Shown here: positions 23,472 through 34,430 of the stretch, piece after piece
How positions within the stretch are numbered: position 1 is the first letter of the stretch
How the letters are laid out: the number at the start of each line of letters is the position of its first letter
NCBI GenBank assembly: GCA_036426205.1
Contig: CM071574.1
Span: 17,020,440 to 17,084,439, forward strand
Reading direction: 5' to 3'
Length of the DNA: 64,000 nt
Source: Ascaphus truei
Lineage: Eukaryota; Chordata; Amphibia; Anura; Ascaphidae
Position numbers and translations under genes: made by a program
Notes under the pieces: generated by a model
What the model was told of the DNA's origin: nothing
The model's database searches: none
The model's input: the letters and a program-made list of their open reading frames with translations, nothing else

Positions 23472-23962
23472 CCACATAGAAGAATGTCCATTTCCAGGGT
23501 GACCCCCTCCCTGGGGAAGCTTCAGGGAGAGATCCCCTCTCTGCAAGGTCTGCAAGCTGCTGGCAAAGTCTCTGACACCGCTGCGTGGTTCACCTGCCTT
23601 TGAAAACCTGTCCCGTTGGTAAAGCCTGTCCTGTCCTGTCTCAGCAGTGCCTCCAAATGTAACCCAGTTATCCCCCACCCTACGTGAGATTGGGGGGGGG
23701 TACACTCCTTCTCAGGTTACTCTCAGGTGTGTTGGTGCTGGAACCTGCTGGTAACAGGAGGGCTGAGGGCTCCGTGGTGGTGTGGGGAGAGCAAGGACAG
23801 GGACAGAGGGTGGGACAGGTTATCTTGTTCTGGTCATCTCTGGGTGGTGCAGTGCCTCCAGCCAGTAGGGATCCTCTGGGGTCTTCAGAGGAGGGACCCC
23901 CACTGACACATACCAGAGACAGAGTTCCACACAGCAGTATCTTTCTGGAGTTTTATTGCAGC

Positions 23963-24032
23963 ATCAGCACAGCAGCACAGCATCACAGCAGCACAGCAGC
24001 ACAGCAGCACAGCAGCACAGCAGCACAGTATC
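23963..24032. repeat. CAGCACAGCA microsatellite
   Basis: Tandem CAGCA/CACAG words with period 5-10 bp, inside a 146-codon frame that it keeps open artificially. Confidence 0.9.
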
Positions 24033-24620
24033 ATCAGTCCTGTATCTCTAGCTCAGAGCCCTGGCTAGCATCATGTTCTTCTTGGCCCCCCTCCCTCCCA
24101 CCCAGCATGGGTGGAGGGAGATAGAGAGTTGCTGTAATTACTCCTCTCACTCAGTAGATCACAGACTCAACTGACTCCCTAACTAACTGGCTAACTGACT
24201 CCTTAATTTAGGAGGTGTGTCTCAATGTGAACATCTCAGGGGAGTGTCTCTAACTTTGAATCATTACAAGACAAAGCCGGATACAGATTGGCCCAAACAC
24301 AGCAGGGGGCGTTCCAACCAATATCCACCCCTTTGATTGACAACCTCAGGTTGCAAGGCCTGCTCTTGAATATGGCTACATATTCAAGGCTGAATACACA
24401 TACAGACCTTTTGAAGGAATGAACCTTTCCACTGCCTGTTCTAACAGGACTGACAGAGGAAAAGCCCCAGAACAAGAAGTAACTGCCAGGAGGCCATGTT
24501 ACATAACTAAAATTCATCAGCAGTTTTGAGAATGAATTAACCCCCTTGTTGGTAGAGCTGCCTGCTGTGCATTGCAACGCAATCTCAGATAGTGAACCCT
24601 CCACCCAAAACTAGGGAAAA

Positions 24621-25264
24621 CATTGCTTTAAAATGGAGTGCAGTAAATGTAACTTAATTAGCGGAAAATAAGCACTATATCTTGAGTTATTATTAGCCAT
24701 TTAACATGTTCTAGGGGACTGGGCAGTGTTGAACAAATTAGAATTCTGTAACATAAACAAAAAACATCACCAAGCAAAACATATTATAGTTTTTTATTAA
24801 TTATGTTTTGATATATGTTTTCACTTTTATTGTCATGTTCAATATGATAAGGTTTATATTCTGGACTAGAGAGCTGGAGCAGATGTGAAATAATACATTG
24901 CCTGATGGAAAACTATCAACAGTTTGTCCCTTCCATCATTCAAGAAGCATTATCTTCAACTTTGCTCTTGTAGGAGTAGTTTGTTCTCATTATACATGCC
25001 ACATGCTTCTTTTTTACAGGTTGTCAGTTATTTTGACATTGTTATGACAATGATCCTGTCACGTGTACAGTATATACATTTACTTTATCAATGACAAAAA
25101 TAGTGTATATTCATTGGCCTTCCAGAGCAGAATGGAATCATTGCTTTATATACAGTATGTCGTCCCCACATCTTATTCTGTTTGAAAATCAATTTGGTTG
25201 GAGGGTTTCAATGTTCTTACTGACAACTTACCAACAGCGGCCCCTACTCAATATGTTGTCAATC
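24621..25264. other. AT-rich non-coding DNA
   Basis: No gene or repeat border recognised up to the start of the 135-bp duplicated segment. Confidence 0.45.
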
Positions 25265-25399
25265 AGCTTCCTGCGCAGAAGACAAGATCAATTGCATTAC
25301 AATGACTGGGGCGAAATATTTAAAGGGCCAGATCAACAAAAGGGTGCGTGCCTTTACCCCATTTCAAATCAAAGCAAAGGCATGCCAAATCTGTCACTA
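25265..25399 (+). repeat. 135-bp exact direct repeat, left copy
   Basis: Identical by eye to 25936-26070, from AGCTTCCTGCGCAGAAGAC to CCAAATCTGTCACTA. The two copies bracket a 536-bp segment whose right end is a hammerhead-like motif. The arrangement looks like a target duplication but is far longer than usual. Confidence 0.92.
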
Positions 25400-25935
25400 T
25401 GGACAGAATATAGGGGGGTGAACCCCTCGGAATACCGTGGCTACCAAAACCGTGGTGGTCTGTTTATGCAAGTCCGTGGTAGCAAGAGGTAGACATCCTT
25501 AAAAGTATAAAGACAATAAGCAACCAGGATATAGCCGTGCAGACTAAGACAGGGCGGGGGGCCCAAAACGGGGGAAATACCAGCGGGCACGTCCAGGGAA
25601 ATGCCCGAAAATAAGTCCCTAATGAACCGGTAGCTGAACGCCTCACCCACGCCCTGTGTCCCGGAATAAACCCAGCGGTCAGTACTCAAGACTCCTTTGT
25701 GATCTGCCAAAGTGCTGGTTTGAAAGTTGCCCAGCGGTCTGCTGTGTGGTGATGTCCTCGTGTGCTCCAGCCGGAAATAGAAGAGGTAAGTGAAAAAACA
25801 AGTGACGCCGCGGTCACGACTCCTCCAAACAGCCAAAACGCATATAGAAAAATAAAAAACTTTATTAATCGAACATGTGAACAACAGCCATAGTCAACCT
25901 CTGACGCGTTTCGTCAGGGTTACGGACTTTATCAA
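25400..25935 (-). mobile_element. hammerhead-headed insert between 135-bp duplications
   Basis: On the minus strand the insert begins exactly with the core UUGAUAA of a hammerhead-like motif (25903-25935), passes through an A/T-rich part with reverse AATAAAG words near 25850-25865, a GC-rich middle, and ends near 25400. It codes for no recognisable protein. Its head matches that of the other hammerhead copies, so a PLE-derived or non-autonomous retroelement is likely. No poly-A tail or terminal repeat was found. Confidence 0.5.
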
Positions 25936-25940
25936 AGCTT
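25897..25940 (-). ncRNA. hammerhead ribozyme-like motif HH2
   Basis: Minus strand: core UUGAUAA (C3 to U and G8 to A relative to CUGAUGA), extra A, stem II GUC/GAC closing, GAAA, palindromic ACGCGU and C17 (GUC triplet). Stem I can form only about two pairs because its 5' strand comes from the flanking target. Probably inactive at this site. Confidence 0.45.
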
Positions 25941-26070
25941 CCTGCGCAGAAGACAAGATCAATTGCATTACAATGACTGGGGCGAAATATTTAAAGGGCC
26001 AGATCAACAAAAGGGTGCGTGCCTTTACCCCATTTCAAATCAAAGCAAAGGCATGCCAAATCTGTCACTA
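25936..26070 (+). repeat. 135-bp exact direct repeat, right copy
   Basis: Second copy of the segment at 25265-25399, starting at the first base after the hammerhead-headed insert. Confidence 0.92.
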
Positions 26071-28508
26071 AACTGATCATTTATAAAAACATAGAAGCAG
26101 ATTGAAATAGACGGCTAGTAGAATGTTAATTTCTGGGTATAGTGGTGGAATCTTCTAGTTGCACACACATTCCTGCTTTAGCATACATTAGAGAGAAAAG
26201 GCAACAACAATTGCAGTTTTAACCAGCTTCTTGTCACACAGCTTTAGGCACGTTCTTTAGTGTTGGGCGCGTGCTGCGCTGTGCGCGCGGAATTTTAGTT
26301 GGCTGACATTAGTCAGCCTTTCTATACAATGGTCACGCGCGCGCACGGCAGGGAGAGGGGAGCCGACAGACAGCGGCGAAATGAGGAAAATCATCTTTTT
26401 GGGCCGCTGTCTGCGCTCAAATGTATGTATGTATGTGTGTGTGTATGTATGTATGCATGTATGCGTGGATTTGTGTTTGTATGGCTGTGTGTGTGTATGT
26501 CAATGAATGCAGAACTAAAAAAAAAATATTTATTAAACTTTTTTTTCTTTCAAAAATCTTATTTAGAACTTCCTTTCACTCACACAACCCATGCACACAC
26601 ATATACTCACATATACACACACACACACATACACATTACCTGCAGCTCCCGGCTCTATAGACAGGAAAAGCATGCAGCACGTGCACGCGCGTTCGCATAG
26701 GCACTCGCGGCCGCACTGCATGCTGTATATAACAGCCCTAACTCAACTCTTAAGGCAATTCCAACTTCCAAAAAGCTTAATGTTAAGTGCATCCAAAGCA
26801 ACAATCTACCTTTTACACTTCAGGCCTGCCAGCAGAGATGTGCCAACTTGCCCAAGTTCAGTTTGCGATTTGTCTTTGCAATATACAGTAGTTTTATGGA
26901 ACTTTTAAGCACAAACAATTCAGGTTTTGGTAAAACTTTGTGGCTTAAGAAACCGAGAATGTACTTTTGAAAAGTTGCTCCCACCTTGAGCCATAAATAT
27001 TTATCAAATTTAACCTGAGATACCTGGGAAATAAACTAATTTGAATATATTTTGCATATCAACTTAGTTAATGTAATGGTTATTTCTGGTGTGTTCACAG
27101 GTACTGTATGTCTGCACATGTTATATAGATGAGGTGGGAGGTACATTACACAGTGGGCCCTCAACTAAGTAGGACTCCCTCTCTCCTTCTTTTAAAGCTC
27201 ATATTTCTGGTTGGGAGTCTGTTCCATTCCCCTGGTGAATGTCTTGCGAGCATGGCTGATTTCCTAAACATCCCCCCCCCCCCAAAAAAAAGGTGCAAGC
27301 AAGCAAAAATTGTGCACATCTCTACCTGCTAGGGTTTAGGTTGTACCCATATAAAAATGTAGTTAGAAAAAAAGAGACGAGTTACTAGAAGTAAATGCAA
27401 AAAGGTTTGTGCACTCGGGTATTTGTTTGCTGGCTTGTATTTCCTCGATAATGCAGATTTTATTGACCACGCATAACTTGTGAAAAACATGCCAAATTCT
27501 TTCAGGACTTTCATCCCAAAACAGCAGGACTGAATCAATGGCAGCTTATGCTCCCTAGAAGATTGATGCACTGTGCCTCTACTAGACAAAACAAAGTGGA
27601 TTTACAATCAATCACAGAAAATGAACCTATGCAGCAGCCCATGGAAACACAATACATTTTGTCTTGGTCAAAAGGAAAACTGACAGCAATTAAAAGACCT
27701 GTGAAAAATGGCCAAAACTAGAGATGTGTGAACTATTTGCTACATTCGCAAAGTTTTTCGGAAATTTTAAATATATTTTGCAATAAAAAGGGTCGCTCAA
27801 TGTTACCCCTTTTCACGATTTTCTCTACATTTTGCAAAAAATGGTTAAACTTCACCATTCTGCTCCAAACCTTTGTACGTTTTCTTAACAAACAATAACG
27901 TCACATGACACACGGAAGCGTTTTGAGAAAATTCCCATCTGCAGAATACTCCGTCATTTGGCACTATAATTTTAATTTAACTATATTATTACTTGAAGCA
28001 TGAAAGAGATGATTCCCTAAACATCATCATATACCTGTAGAGACGCACTGATTTGGTTTAGCATAACAAAGTATTTATTGACCACATTTCTGTAAATGAG
28101 GGGAAAAAATAGCTTCTGTTGAATTGTTCCTTATTTAAGTCAATAGCTGCTGAAGTGAAACCAGTGGTTTTTTATTTGTATAGGTCACTACTTAGATTTG
28201 TACAGTACAGTACAGTACATCAACAAAATAACCAACAGAATGGAAGTTCTACAGGCTTTCTGAGATTACTTCAAACATCCCTGGTCATGCTTTGCTGCAT
28301 TCAAACGCTTCCCCTTCTCTACAGATCACTCATGCATAAAAGAAAGGTGAATCATTATTCTTCAGATAAAGCTTTGGAGCTCACTTTATTTTAAGCCACA
28401 AAAATATTTCACAGTTCTGTTCATTTTTGGACAATGCTGATAATTGTAGTGTATGGTTTAGAACAGAATAAATTAGTTCTATTTAATACTTTATCGTGTC
28501 ATCCGGAA
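26071..28508. other. non-coding, two microsatellites, MITE-like scraps
   Basis: Contains a TATG/TGTG run (26422-26495) and a CA run (26581-26637). Around 26265-26345 GCGCG words and TTGGCTGACATTAGTCAGCC form a short palindrome. From 27720 'TAGAGATGTGTGAAC' resembles the end of hAT MITEs such as 48374-48880, but the partner end was not found. No credible gene. Confidence 0.45.
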
Positions 28509-28757
28509 TAGCGACGTGCACATTTTTTTTGTGGAAGTTTGCCCTTGTTTGGCCAAAAAATATCTGTCAAACACGAAAGTCAATTTGCAAGTCACGTGAC
28601 CCTACCCTTTATATACTGTCATTTTCGCGAGTCTGCTGAAAATTGGACACAGTGCTGAGCACTACCACTTTTGTGACAATTTCACAGGACACGCACATTT
28701 TTCGAGAAACTCGCAACAGATTAGTGACGCACATTTGAAGGCATTTGCACTTCTCTA
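28509..28757. mobile_element. hAT-like MITE relic
   Basis: Ends TAGCGACGTGCACAT and (reverse) TAGAGAAGTGCAAAT are imperfect inverted repeats, flanked by ATCCGGAA and TACCAGAA, which agree at five of eight positions. That is compatible with a decayed 8-bp hAT target duplication. No coding sequence. Confidence 0.45.
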
Positions 28758-29160
28758 TACCAGAACTTCTATCCCACGTCTTTAAAAGTATATGCAAAAA
28801 TATCAGTACAAACGTAACACAGTAACTATGCAATTTAATCACATGGTGATCTGGACGGATTTAGCTTGAGGAGAGTGGTTAAATTTATGCATTACAAAGT
28901 AATTGCAGTTATTCACGCTTGCTTGCTTATGTGGTTTGCTTCCATTTATAGGTATTGAAAGAAATGTTTAATCGTTCTTGGCGAGTAGTGCAGATAACAA
29001 AATCATTGATTTCAGAATGTCTTTGCAAAAGATTTGTAATTGTAATAATTTAAAAGTGAGAAATAAAATGTTTAACGGGTTGTAAAACATAAATGTTATG
29101 GATGGAAATCCTGTAAATCTTTTATATATTATGAAGAATGGGAAACATCCCTGTCTATAA

Positions 29161-29296
29161 CAGGGGTAGCCAACGCCAGTCCTAAAGGGCTATCAACAGG
29201 TTGGGTTTTCAGGATATCATTGCTTCAGCACAGGTGCTCAATCAGCGGCTCAGTCACTGGTTGGTGGCCCTTGAGGACTGGAGCTGGACACCCCAG
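29161..29296. mobile_element. hAT MITE with 8-bp target duplication
   Basis: Terminal inverted repeats of about 28 bp: CAGGGGTAGCCAACGCCAG at the left and CTGGAGCTGGACACCCCAG at the right. Flanks are GTCTATAA (29153-29160) and GTCTATGA (29297-29304), matching at seven of eight bases. Length (136 bp), ends and duplication length are typical of non-autonomous hAT elements. Confidence 0.85.
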
Positions 29297-29304
29297 GTCT
29301 ATGA

Positions 29305-30190
29305 TATAAACCTAAAATATCAACTTACAAGTTGGTAGAACCCCAGGCCGCTCATTATGATTAACCCTATCAGCACTGGAAGGGCCTGCAACTTTTAATA
29401 GAGTTTCTGATGGAAACTGATAGAATAAAAAGTACACACTGCTTCTTTAACAGCTGCATTGTTCCCGTGATGTTGTAAGCAGCTAGCCTGATCAGACACC
29501 TGACTGCTAGTGGTCAGGTCACACAGTATGATTGAAGTATCAGGACAGCTAAATGTATCAATTACTTTGTTGCTGGTCGGTGTGTAAAGCATTACAGAGC
29601 TGAACAAAATGAAAGCAGCAATCCCAGGTACTGTATTAAGATTTATTTTTTAATCATTCCTGAACTGGGGGGTTCCCCAGGGCTCATTGGTGGTCAAAAT
29701 CTGGGACCCCATTGTCCAGAGCAGCACGTCCAAAGTCCACCGGCAAACTCTGGGAACAATATGGCCGCCAGCGTCAGGGCTCTGTCTGACAGCTTTTTCA
29801 TGGTGACCCCGGCACCATATTTGTAGTATTTTTCAAAACCAGTGCAAAAAACTACAAATATCTCTGAAACCAGGAGGATCTCCGGAGGGGGTCCGATTTA
29901 AAAAAAAAAAAAATCCAGAGCAGCTGCGATTGCAGTTTAAATCCATTTCCATTATTGCAAGAAGGTGACAGGTAAAAATGGAGTACAACAGGATGTAGCC
30001 CTTATTCTGTAAGGTGTGATAGTGCAGATGACGTGCTATTGCATGAAAAGCACAATACACAAAGGGAGTCTCAGAGCCAGTAACTTAGGATGCCACTAAC
30101 AGCGGTCTGAAGAATTAAAGCGTAGAAAACCTGGGTGCTACGGCAAAAAAAGGATCTGGTCAGGAAACAAAGCTAGAAGATAGGCTAGCC
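29305..30190. other. non-coding, low repeat signal
   Basis: No gene. Around 29640-29900 there are GGACCCC / GGTCCGA words suggesting an old inverted repeat. The word GCTATTGCATGAAAAGC near 30030 recurs inverted near 30418-30434, so the palindromic block that follows may extend to here. Confidence 0.4.
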
Positions 30191-30373
30191 AAGCACACCA
30201 AACAGCAAACGCTCAAGTAATTGCAAATAAAGTAATTTAATGAGTCATCCAAGCATCCAACGTTTCGGTGCAGAGCACCTTCATCAGGGAGGCAGCGTTG
30301 ATGCTTGGATGACATGTCCAGTCATTAAATTACCGTTTTTGCATTTACTTGAGCGCTTGATTTTGGTGCGCTT
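30191..30373. repeat. fold-back centred on a hammerhead-like motif
   Basis: Left arm 30191-30262 (AAGCACACCAAACAGCAAAC...CCAAGCATCCAACG) is complementary with few mismatches to right arm 30296-30373 (CGTTGATGCTTGGATGAC...TTGGTGCGCTT). The 33-bp centre holds most of the hammerhead-like motif. So the arms are much longer than a hammerhead needs, suggesting an inverted duplication of an element end. Confidence 0.85.
30253..30293 (-). ncRNA. hammerhead ribozyme-like motif HH3 (best core)
   Basis: Minus strand: stem I GCCUCC, core CUGAUGA, extra A, stem II GGUGC/GCACC (perfect 5 bp, loop UCU), GAAA, minimal ACGU stem III, H17 = U (triplet GUU), then GGAUGC pairing with GCCUCC at five of six positions. 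Every canonical core base is present. The structure competes with the longer fold-back arms around it. Activity untested. Confidence 0.6.
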
Positions 30374-30456
30374 GACAATTGCCCATCTATTGCATGGGAA
30401 GCCCATTAAAGTCAATAGGGCTTTTCATGCGATAGCCCGTCGCAAAAAGCAGAAGC

Positions 30457-30717
30457 GCATGCTTCATAGTGTAAAAAAGTATAACACAATGTAGTACATG
30501 TATTCAAAGGGTAAATCTCCCTGCTACGGAGATACCTCTACAATCAGGAGCCACGTGGTCTTTGCGAGGAAGGATTTCCTAACCCTGAGATGTGCAGGCT
30601 GGTGATTGAGATTTTATCTCTACATGCTGTCTTTTTATCTCTCCTTGTGAGTGCGATTCTTACCCTTTGAATACATGAATTACATTTTGTTATACTTTTT
30701 TACACTACGGAGCATGC
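30457..30717. repeat. second inverted repeat, arms about 58 bp
   Basis: Left arm 30457-30514 (GCATGCTTCATAGTGTAAAA...TTCAAAGGGTAA) is complementary with few changes to 30660-30717. The 145-bp spacer has no frame. Together with the neighbouring fold-back this makes a 0.7-kb palindrome-rich block. Confidence 0.85.
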
Positions 30718-30816
30718 ACTTGTGCTGTGGATGTGATTTATCTAAGAACAAGCTGCCTGAAGTCTCCATTCTTCAAACAATATTGCATTGCATATAAGGA
30801 CTTTTTTATTCTGTGA

Positions 30817-30893
30817 TGTATGTATGTATGTCTTTATTTATATAGCGCCTTCACTGTACATAGGTGCAGGCTTCACAGCAGTAATACATGTGA
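30817..30893 (-). mobile_element. L2 3' end, minus, interrupted (part 1)
   Basis: TATGTCTTTATTTATATAGC followed by CTTCACAGCAGTAATACATG is the reversed L2 tail. It stops at 30893 where a plus-strand L2 fragment begins, and resumes near 31405. Confidence 0.8.
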
Positions 30894-31404
30894 CCTAATT
30901 TCTCGCTATGCACCATCCAGACTCTTGCGTTCTTCTCCAGGATGTCTTCTTTCTACCCCCTTTGTATCTAAAGCCCTCTCCCGCCTTAAACCTTTTTCAC
31001 TGACTGCCCCACACCTCTGGAATGCCCTTCCCCTCAGTACTCGACTAGCACCCTCTCTATCCACCTTTAAGACCCACCTTAAAACACACTTGCTTAAAGA
31101 AGCATATGAATAGCACTGGGGATAATACTGGACACATGTTACATTAAGCTTGGCCCCCTGCAGACGCACTTACCAGAACTCCCTCCTACTGTCTCTGTAC
31201 GTTCTCCCTACCTACCAATTAGACTGTAAGCTCCTCGTAGCAGGGACACTTCTTCCTTAATGTTACTTTTATGCCTGTAGCACTTATTCCCATGACCTGT
31301 TATTTATACTATCTGTTATTTATTTGATTACCACATGTATTACTACTGTGAAGCGCTATGTACATTAATGGCGCTACATAAATAAAGACATACAATACAA
31401 AATA
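30894..31404 (+). mobile_element. L2 3' fragment inserted into the minus-strand L2
   Basis: Plus-strand 5'-truncated L2. It starts inside ORF2 at 'LISRYAPSRLLRSS', continues 'LKPFSLTAPHLWNALPL' to 'KTHLLKEAYE' and the stop near 31110, then the 3' UTR (CTTGGCCCCCTGCAGAC...AGACTGTAAGCTCC) and the tail GGCGCTACATAAATAAAGAC then ATACAATACAA. Same family as 55514-59074. Confidence 0.88.
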
Positions 31405-31660
31405 ATATAACATAATAATATAGCACATAATGGGAATGAGCGCTTGAGACACAAAAGTAACATTAGGAAAAAGCAATCCCTTCCCAGAAGAGCTTACAAT
31501 CTAAGTGGTAATTAGGGAGAACTTACAGAGACAGTAGGAGGGTGTTCTGGTAAATGCATCAGCAAGGGGTCAAGGTCGATGTATGGGTGAACAGTATCAG
31601 CCACGGATCAATTCACATGCTTTGTTAAAAAGGTGTATTTTAAGAAAGGACTGTTGCCAG
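31405..31660 (-). mobile_element. L2 3' end, minus, interrupted (part 2)
   Basis: Continuation of the minus-strand copy: ATAATGGGAATGAGCGCTTG, GAGCTTACAATCTAAGTGG, AGGGGTCAAGG, then the reverse of the ORF2 C-terminus near 31610-31645. The order matches the copy at 49493-49672 where it is uninterrupted. Confidence 0.75.
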
Positions 31661-31814
31661 ACATTTTCTCGCAAAACACCAGTCTGTTTTCAACAGCTTT
31701 TGCGATTGACAAAGTCTCAATGGGCATCAGGGGTGGAGACCTTGAGAATGCGCTACTCAAAAAGGAGTGTAGATGATTCCTCAATTAGAATCTATTATGC
31801 CCCATGGTTTAAAT

Positions 31815-32145
31815 CAGCGGTTCGCAAACTGGGGGTGCACCCCCCAGGGGGGGCGGGATAATTTGTAGGGGGGGGCGCAGGCAGTTAGAGGCCCAGTGCT
31901 CTTCCCCAAGGTATTTAAATTAAATGCCGGGGGAGGCGTGAGGCCTCTATAACTCACTTACCTACTCTCTGCGGGTCTTCGGCAACGCGTCACCATGGCA
32001 ACGCACGTCAAATGACGCCGCGGGGTCATGTGACATCACACGACCCCCGACGTCATTTGACGCCGAGTCATTGGGAGAAGGAGGGGGCGCAAACGCTGCA
32101 GCTCCAGGGCAGGGGGGCGCAGCTCAAGAAGTTTGCGCACACCTG
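31815..32145. mobile_element. hAT MITE with exact 8-bp target duplication
   Basis: Ends CAGCGGTTCGCAAACT and (reverse) CAGGTGTGCGCAAACTT form the hAT-type inverted repeats. GTTTAAAT flanks both sides exactly (31807-31814 and 32146-32153). The 331-bp interior is GC-rich with G runs and has no frame. Confidence 0.9.
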
Positions 32146-32153
32146 GTTTAAAT

Positions 32154-33740
32154 GATTACATGGGATATGCTATGTTTCTATAGGTATTGTTGAAAGTACA
32201 ATATGCATATACTCCATTTTTTATTTAATTACTTTATTCACCCATATTGGGATTTAGTCATACCCTATGGGTATATACTATGTCAGATGTTATCAGTTTA
32301 ACATTCTATATACCTATGTGCTACTCTGTGTTTTTGAGTGCTTGTTTTTGCTTTTTAATATATAGATGTAGGTTCTTCTGCAAGTTAGAATATCAGCCTG
32401 TGTTATTATATTTTGTCTTATCTCAGATTGATCTGATTCTGACTTAATTTCAGACATGCGCAGTGCCTATGAATGCCGATAGACTACATCTCCGATATCT
32501 GCATTTTGATTGGTGCAACAGCAACACATGACTGCTGACGTCTTTGAGCGCAAAGCCTTGACATATTAACCGCTGTGAGAAAGACATCAATCCAGGAGGA
32601 AGCCGCCTGTGGTGAAACGGCCGTCGGAGTACTGCCGGGACCGAGCCTCTTATCATCTTATGCAGTCTTCCTGGATTGAAGAGTGACGAGTGGCTGGATT
32701 GTGCAGGGCTGACGAACTGGTGAGCAGAGCATACTTGTGCATGGAGCATATTTGGTGCTATGGATTAATTTACTTCTATTTTCAATTAATTGCCAACTAA
32801 GGCCATGCTCTGCTATATAGCCTGATATATAGCTTCCTTGCTAAACGCTACAATTCTGATGCCACAACTACAATTATGTTCTATTATTACATACTACTGT
32901 CGCATGGAAGATGTGTTCTCTGCAAATACCCACCACTATTACAAACATGTTTGGGACTGTATTCACTGACATTTATATTTGCTAACAGCATTTGGAGAAA
33001 TTGCCCACACAGACTGCCACTGTGTTGATACACTATTGCTACAATCTATAAACAAAAGGACACACTACTACAATCTCTCTCATTGTGGGAGAATTCATGT
33101 TTACACCCTTTACATGTGATTCTTAATGTTTCCAAGTGGGTGTTTTCCCACTGTGATTTGCATCAATTACATCTACCCAGTAGGAGCCGTGTTCTAACTA
33201 GTATTAGCAAGTTAGTGATACTGTAATTTTCAAGCAACACTTGCTTATTATATATTATACTCTGCAAGGGTTTTTCCTGGGCATATGCTTCATCATAGGG
33301 ATATGAATTTGCATTTTTATATGCATGCATTTCTGGTATTGTTTTTTTCACAAGAAAAGTTCTCAGTGTAGTTCTGTTCTACCGTGTGTATCTTGATCAT
33401 TATTTTTGTACGTGTGCTTTTCAGACCTGCAGGTCATTGTTTTCAATGGGAACTATTAGTTCCCATTGTCTGTGTTAGGACATTTTTTTTAATTTAAATT
33501 GCATTTATGTCAGTAGTTCATCATTAGATCTTATTTATGTCTCCTACATTTTTTGTTTCTATTTATGGGTCTTCTTGCTTTATGTTTTATGAGGTTTTCT
33601 GTTGTCCCCGCTTTGGTCTTAATCTGTCTTTTTTATCATATTAACCTCGTTTTAATAAACATTTTAATAAACTGTAATAAACTTTTTTGAATATTCATTA
33701 TTTATCAGAGTGCTTTATGGGGGTTTTCTTCTTTTTTTGT
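32154..33740. other. non-coding, AT-rich around a hammerhead-like relic
   Basis: GC-rich patch at 32440-32740 contains GCTGACGTC (32535) and hammerhead relic HH4, which suggests a plus-strand remnant of the same family as 18380-18850. The rest, 32760-33740, is AT-rich with a run of AATAAAC words near 33650-33690 but no frame of note. Confidence 0.45.
32591..32628 (+). ncRNA. degenerate hammerhead-like relic HH4
   Basis: Plus strand: UCC, core AGGAGGA (C3 and U4 lost), extra A, stem II GCC/GGU, GAAA, perfectly palindromic ACGGCCGU, C17, then GGA pairing with UCC. The architecture matches the other copies but two core bases are wrong, so it should be inactive. Confidence 0.35.
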
Positions 33741-33750
33741 TTTTGAGATA

Positions 33751-33784
33751 TATACACAGACACAGACACACACAGACACACACA

Positions 33785-33838
<54 letters not shown>
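33751..33838. repeat. (AC)n microsatellite
   Basis: ACACAG-type run passing into about 29 uninterrupted AC units. Confidence 0.97.
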
Positions 33839-33840
<2 letters not shown>

Positions 33841-33978
33841 GTAGCTATGCTGGGATATCACATTCAGAAGAGTGTCAAGGTTCCAGCAGGTTTTCATAAG
33901 TGAAAGTATTTAATCAAAATGTTCATGATAGTAAAGTCTTTACTTACAGTCACTTGAACACCACACAAAGTATGGGGT

Positions 33979-34430
33979 CTGTAACAGGGACTTATCACTG
34001 AGGGAAACTGCTTCTAAATCCACCAGTGTGCTGGTTGATTACACACAGGCAATCAACCAGACTTCACCTAGCTGATTAGGACTTTTAGAAAAAGCTTGAT
34101 CTGAGAAACAGGAAAGAGATTCCTTAGCTCACAAGGGAGCTGACAGAATGAAAAGGTGGGCTGTGTTCTGGGAGCAAGACAAAAGGAGACCAGACCTCTC
34201 TGCCTGGACCCTCAAGCAGACACCTACCCAGACACCACTGACCTGAAGGGTCAGCTGCATTAAGGTACTGCTGAGACTTTGGGGTGATAAGTGGGTAATG
34301 AGCTTTTCCCCACCCAGCATTGCAGAGAGGGACTAGGGAAGTAAGTTAGCCCTTACACAGGGAAAAGTGTTTTATGTATATGTTTTTTGCGGTATTGTGT
34401 TAAAGGAACAAGAAATAAAGTCCTATTTTT
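33979..34430 (+). mobile_element. LTR-like fragment related to the LTR at 10571
   Basis: Begins TGTAACAGGGACTTATCACT, nearly the start of the 10571-11154 LTR, shares TTGATCTGAGAAACAGGA- and GATTCCTTAGCTC-type words with it, and has AATAAAG near 34415. The 3' end is not resolved and no target duplication was found, so it is probably truncated. Confidence 0.6.

Larger units (their letters stand above)
22640..24620 (-). mobile_element. GC-rich repeat block, possibly an LTR region
   Basis: About 2 kb with base composition unlike the AT-rich surroundings. It holds a four-unit hairpin tandem repeat (23157-23471), a CAGCACAGCA microsatellite (23963-24032) and a minus-strand poly-A signal (reverse of TTTATT near 23951). 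A similar texture occurs at 36170-37400. No terminal repeats or target duplication were found, so the class is undecided. Confidence 0.35.
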
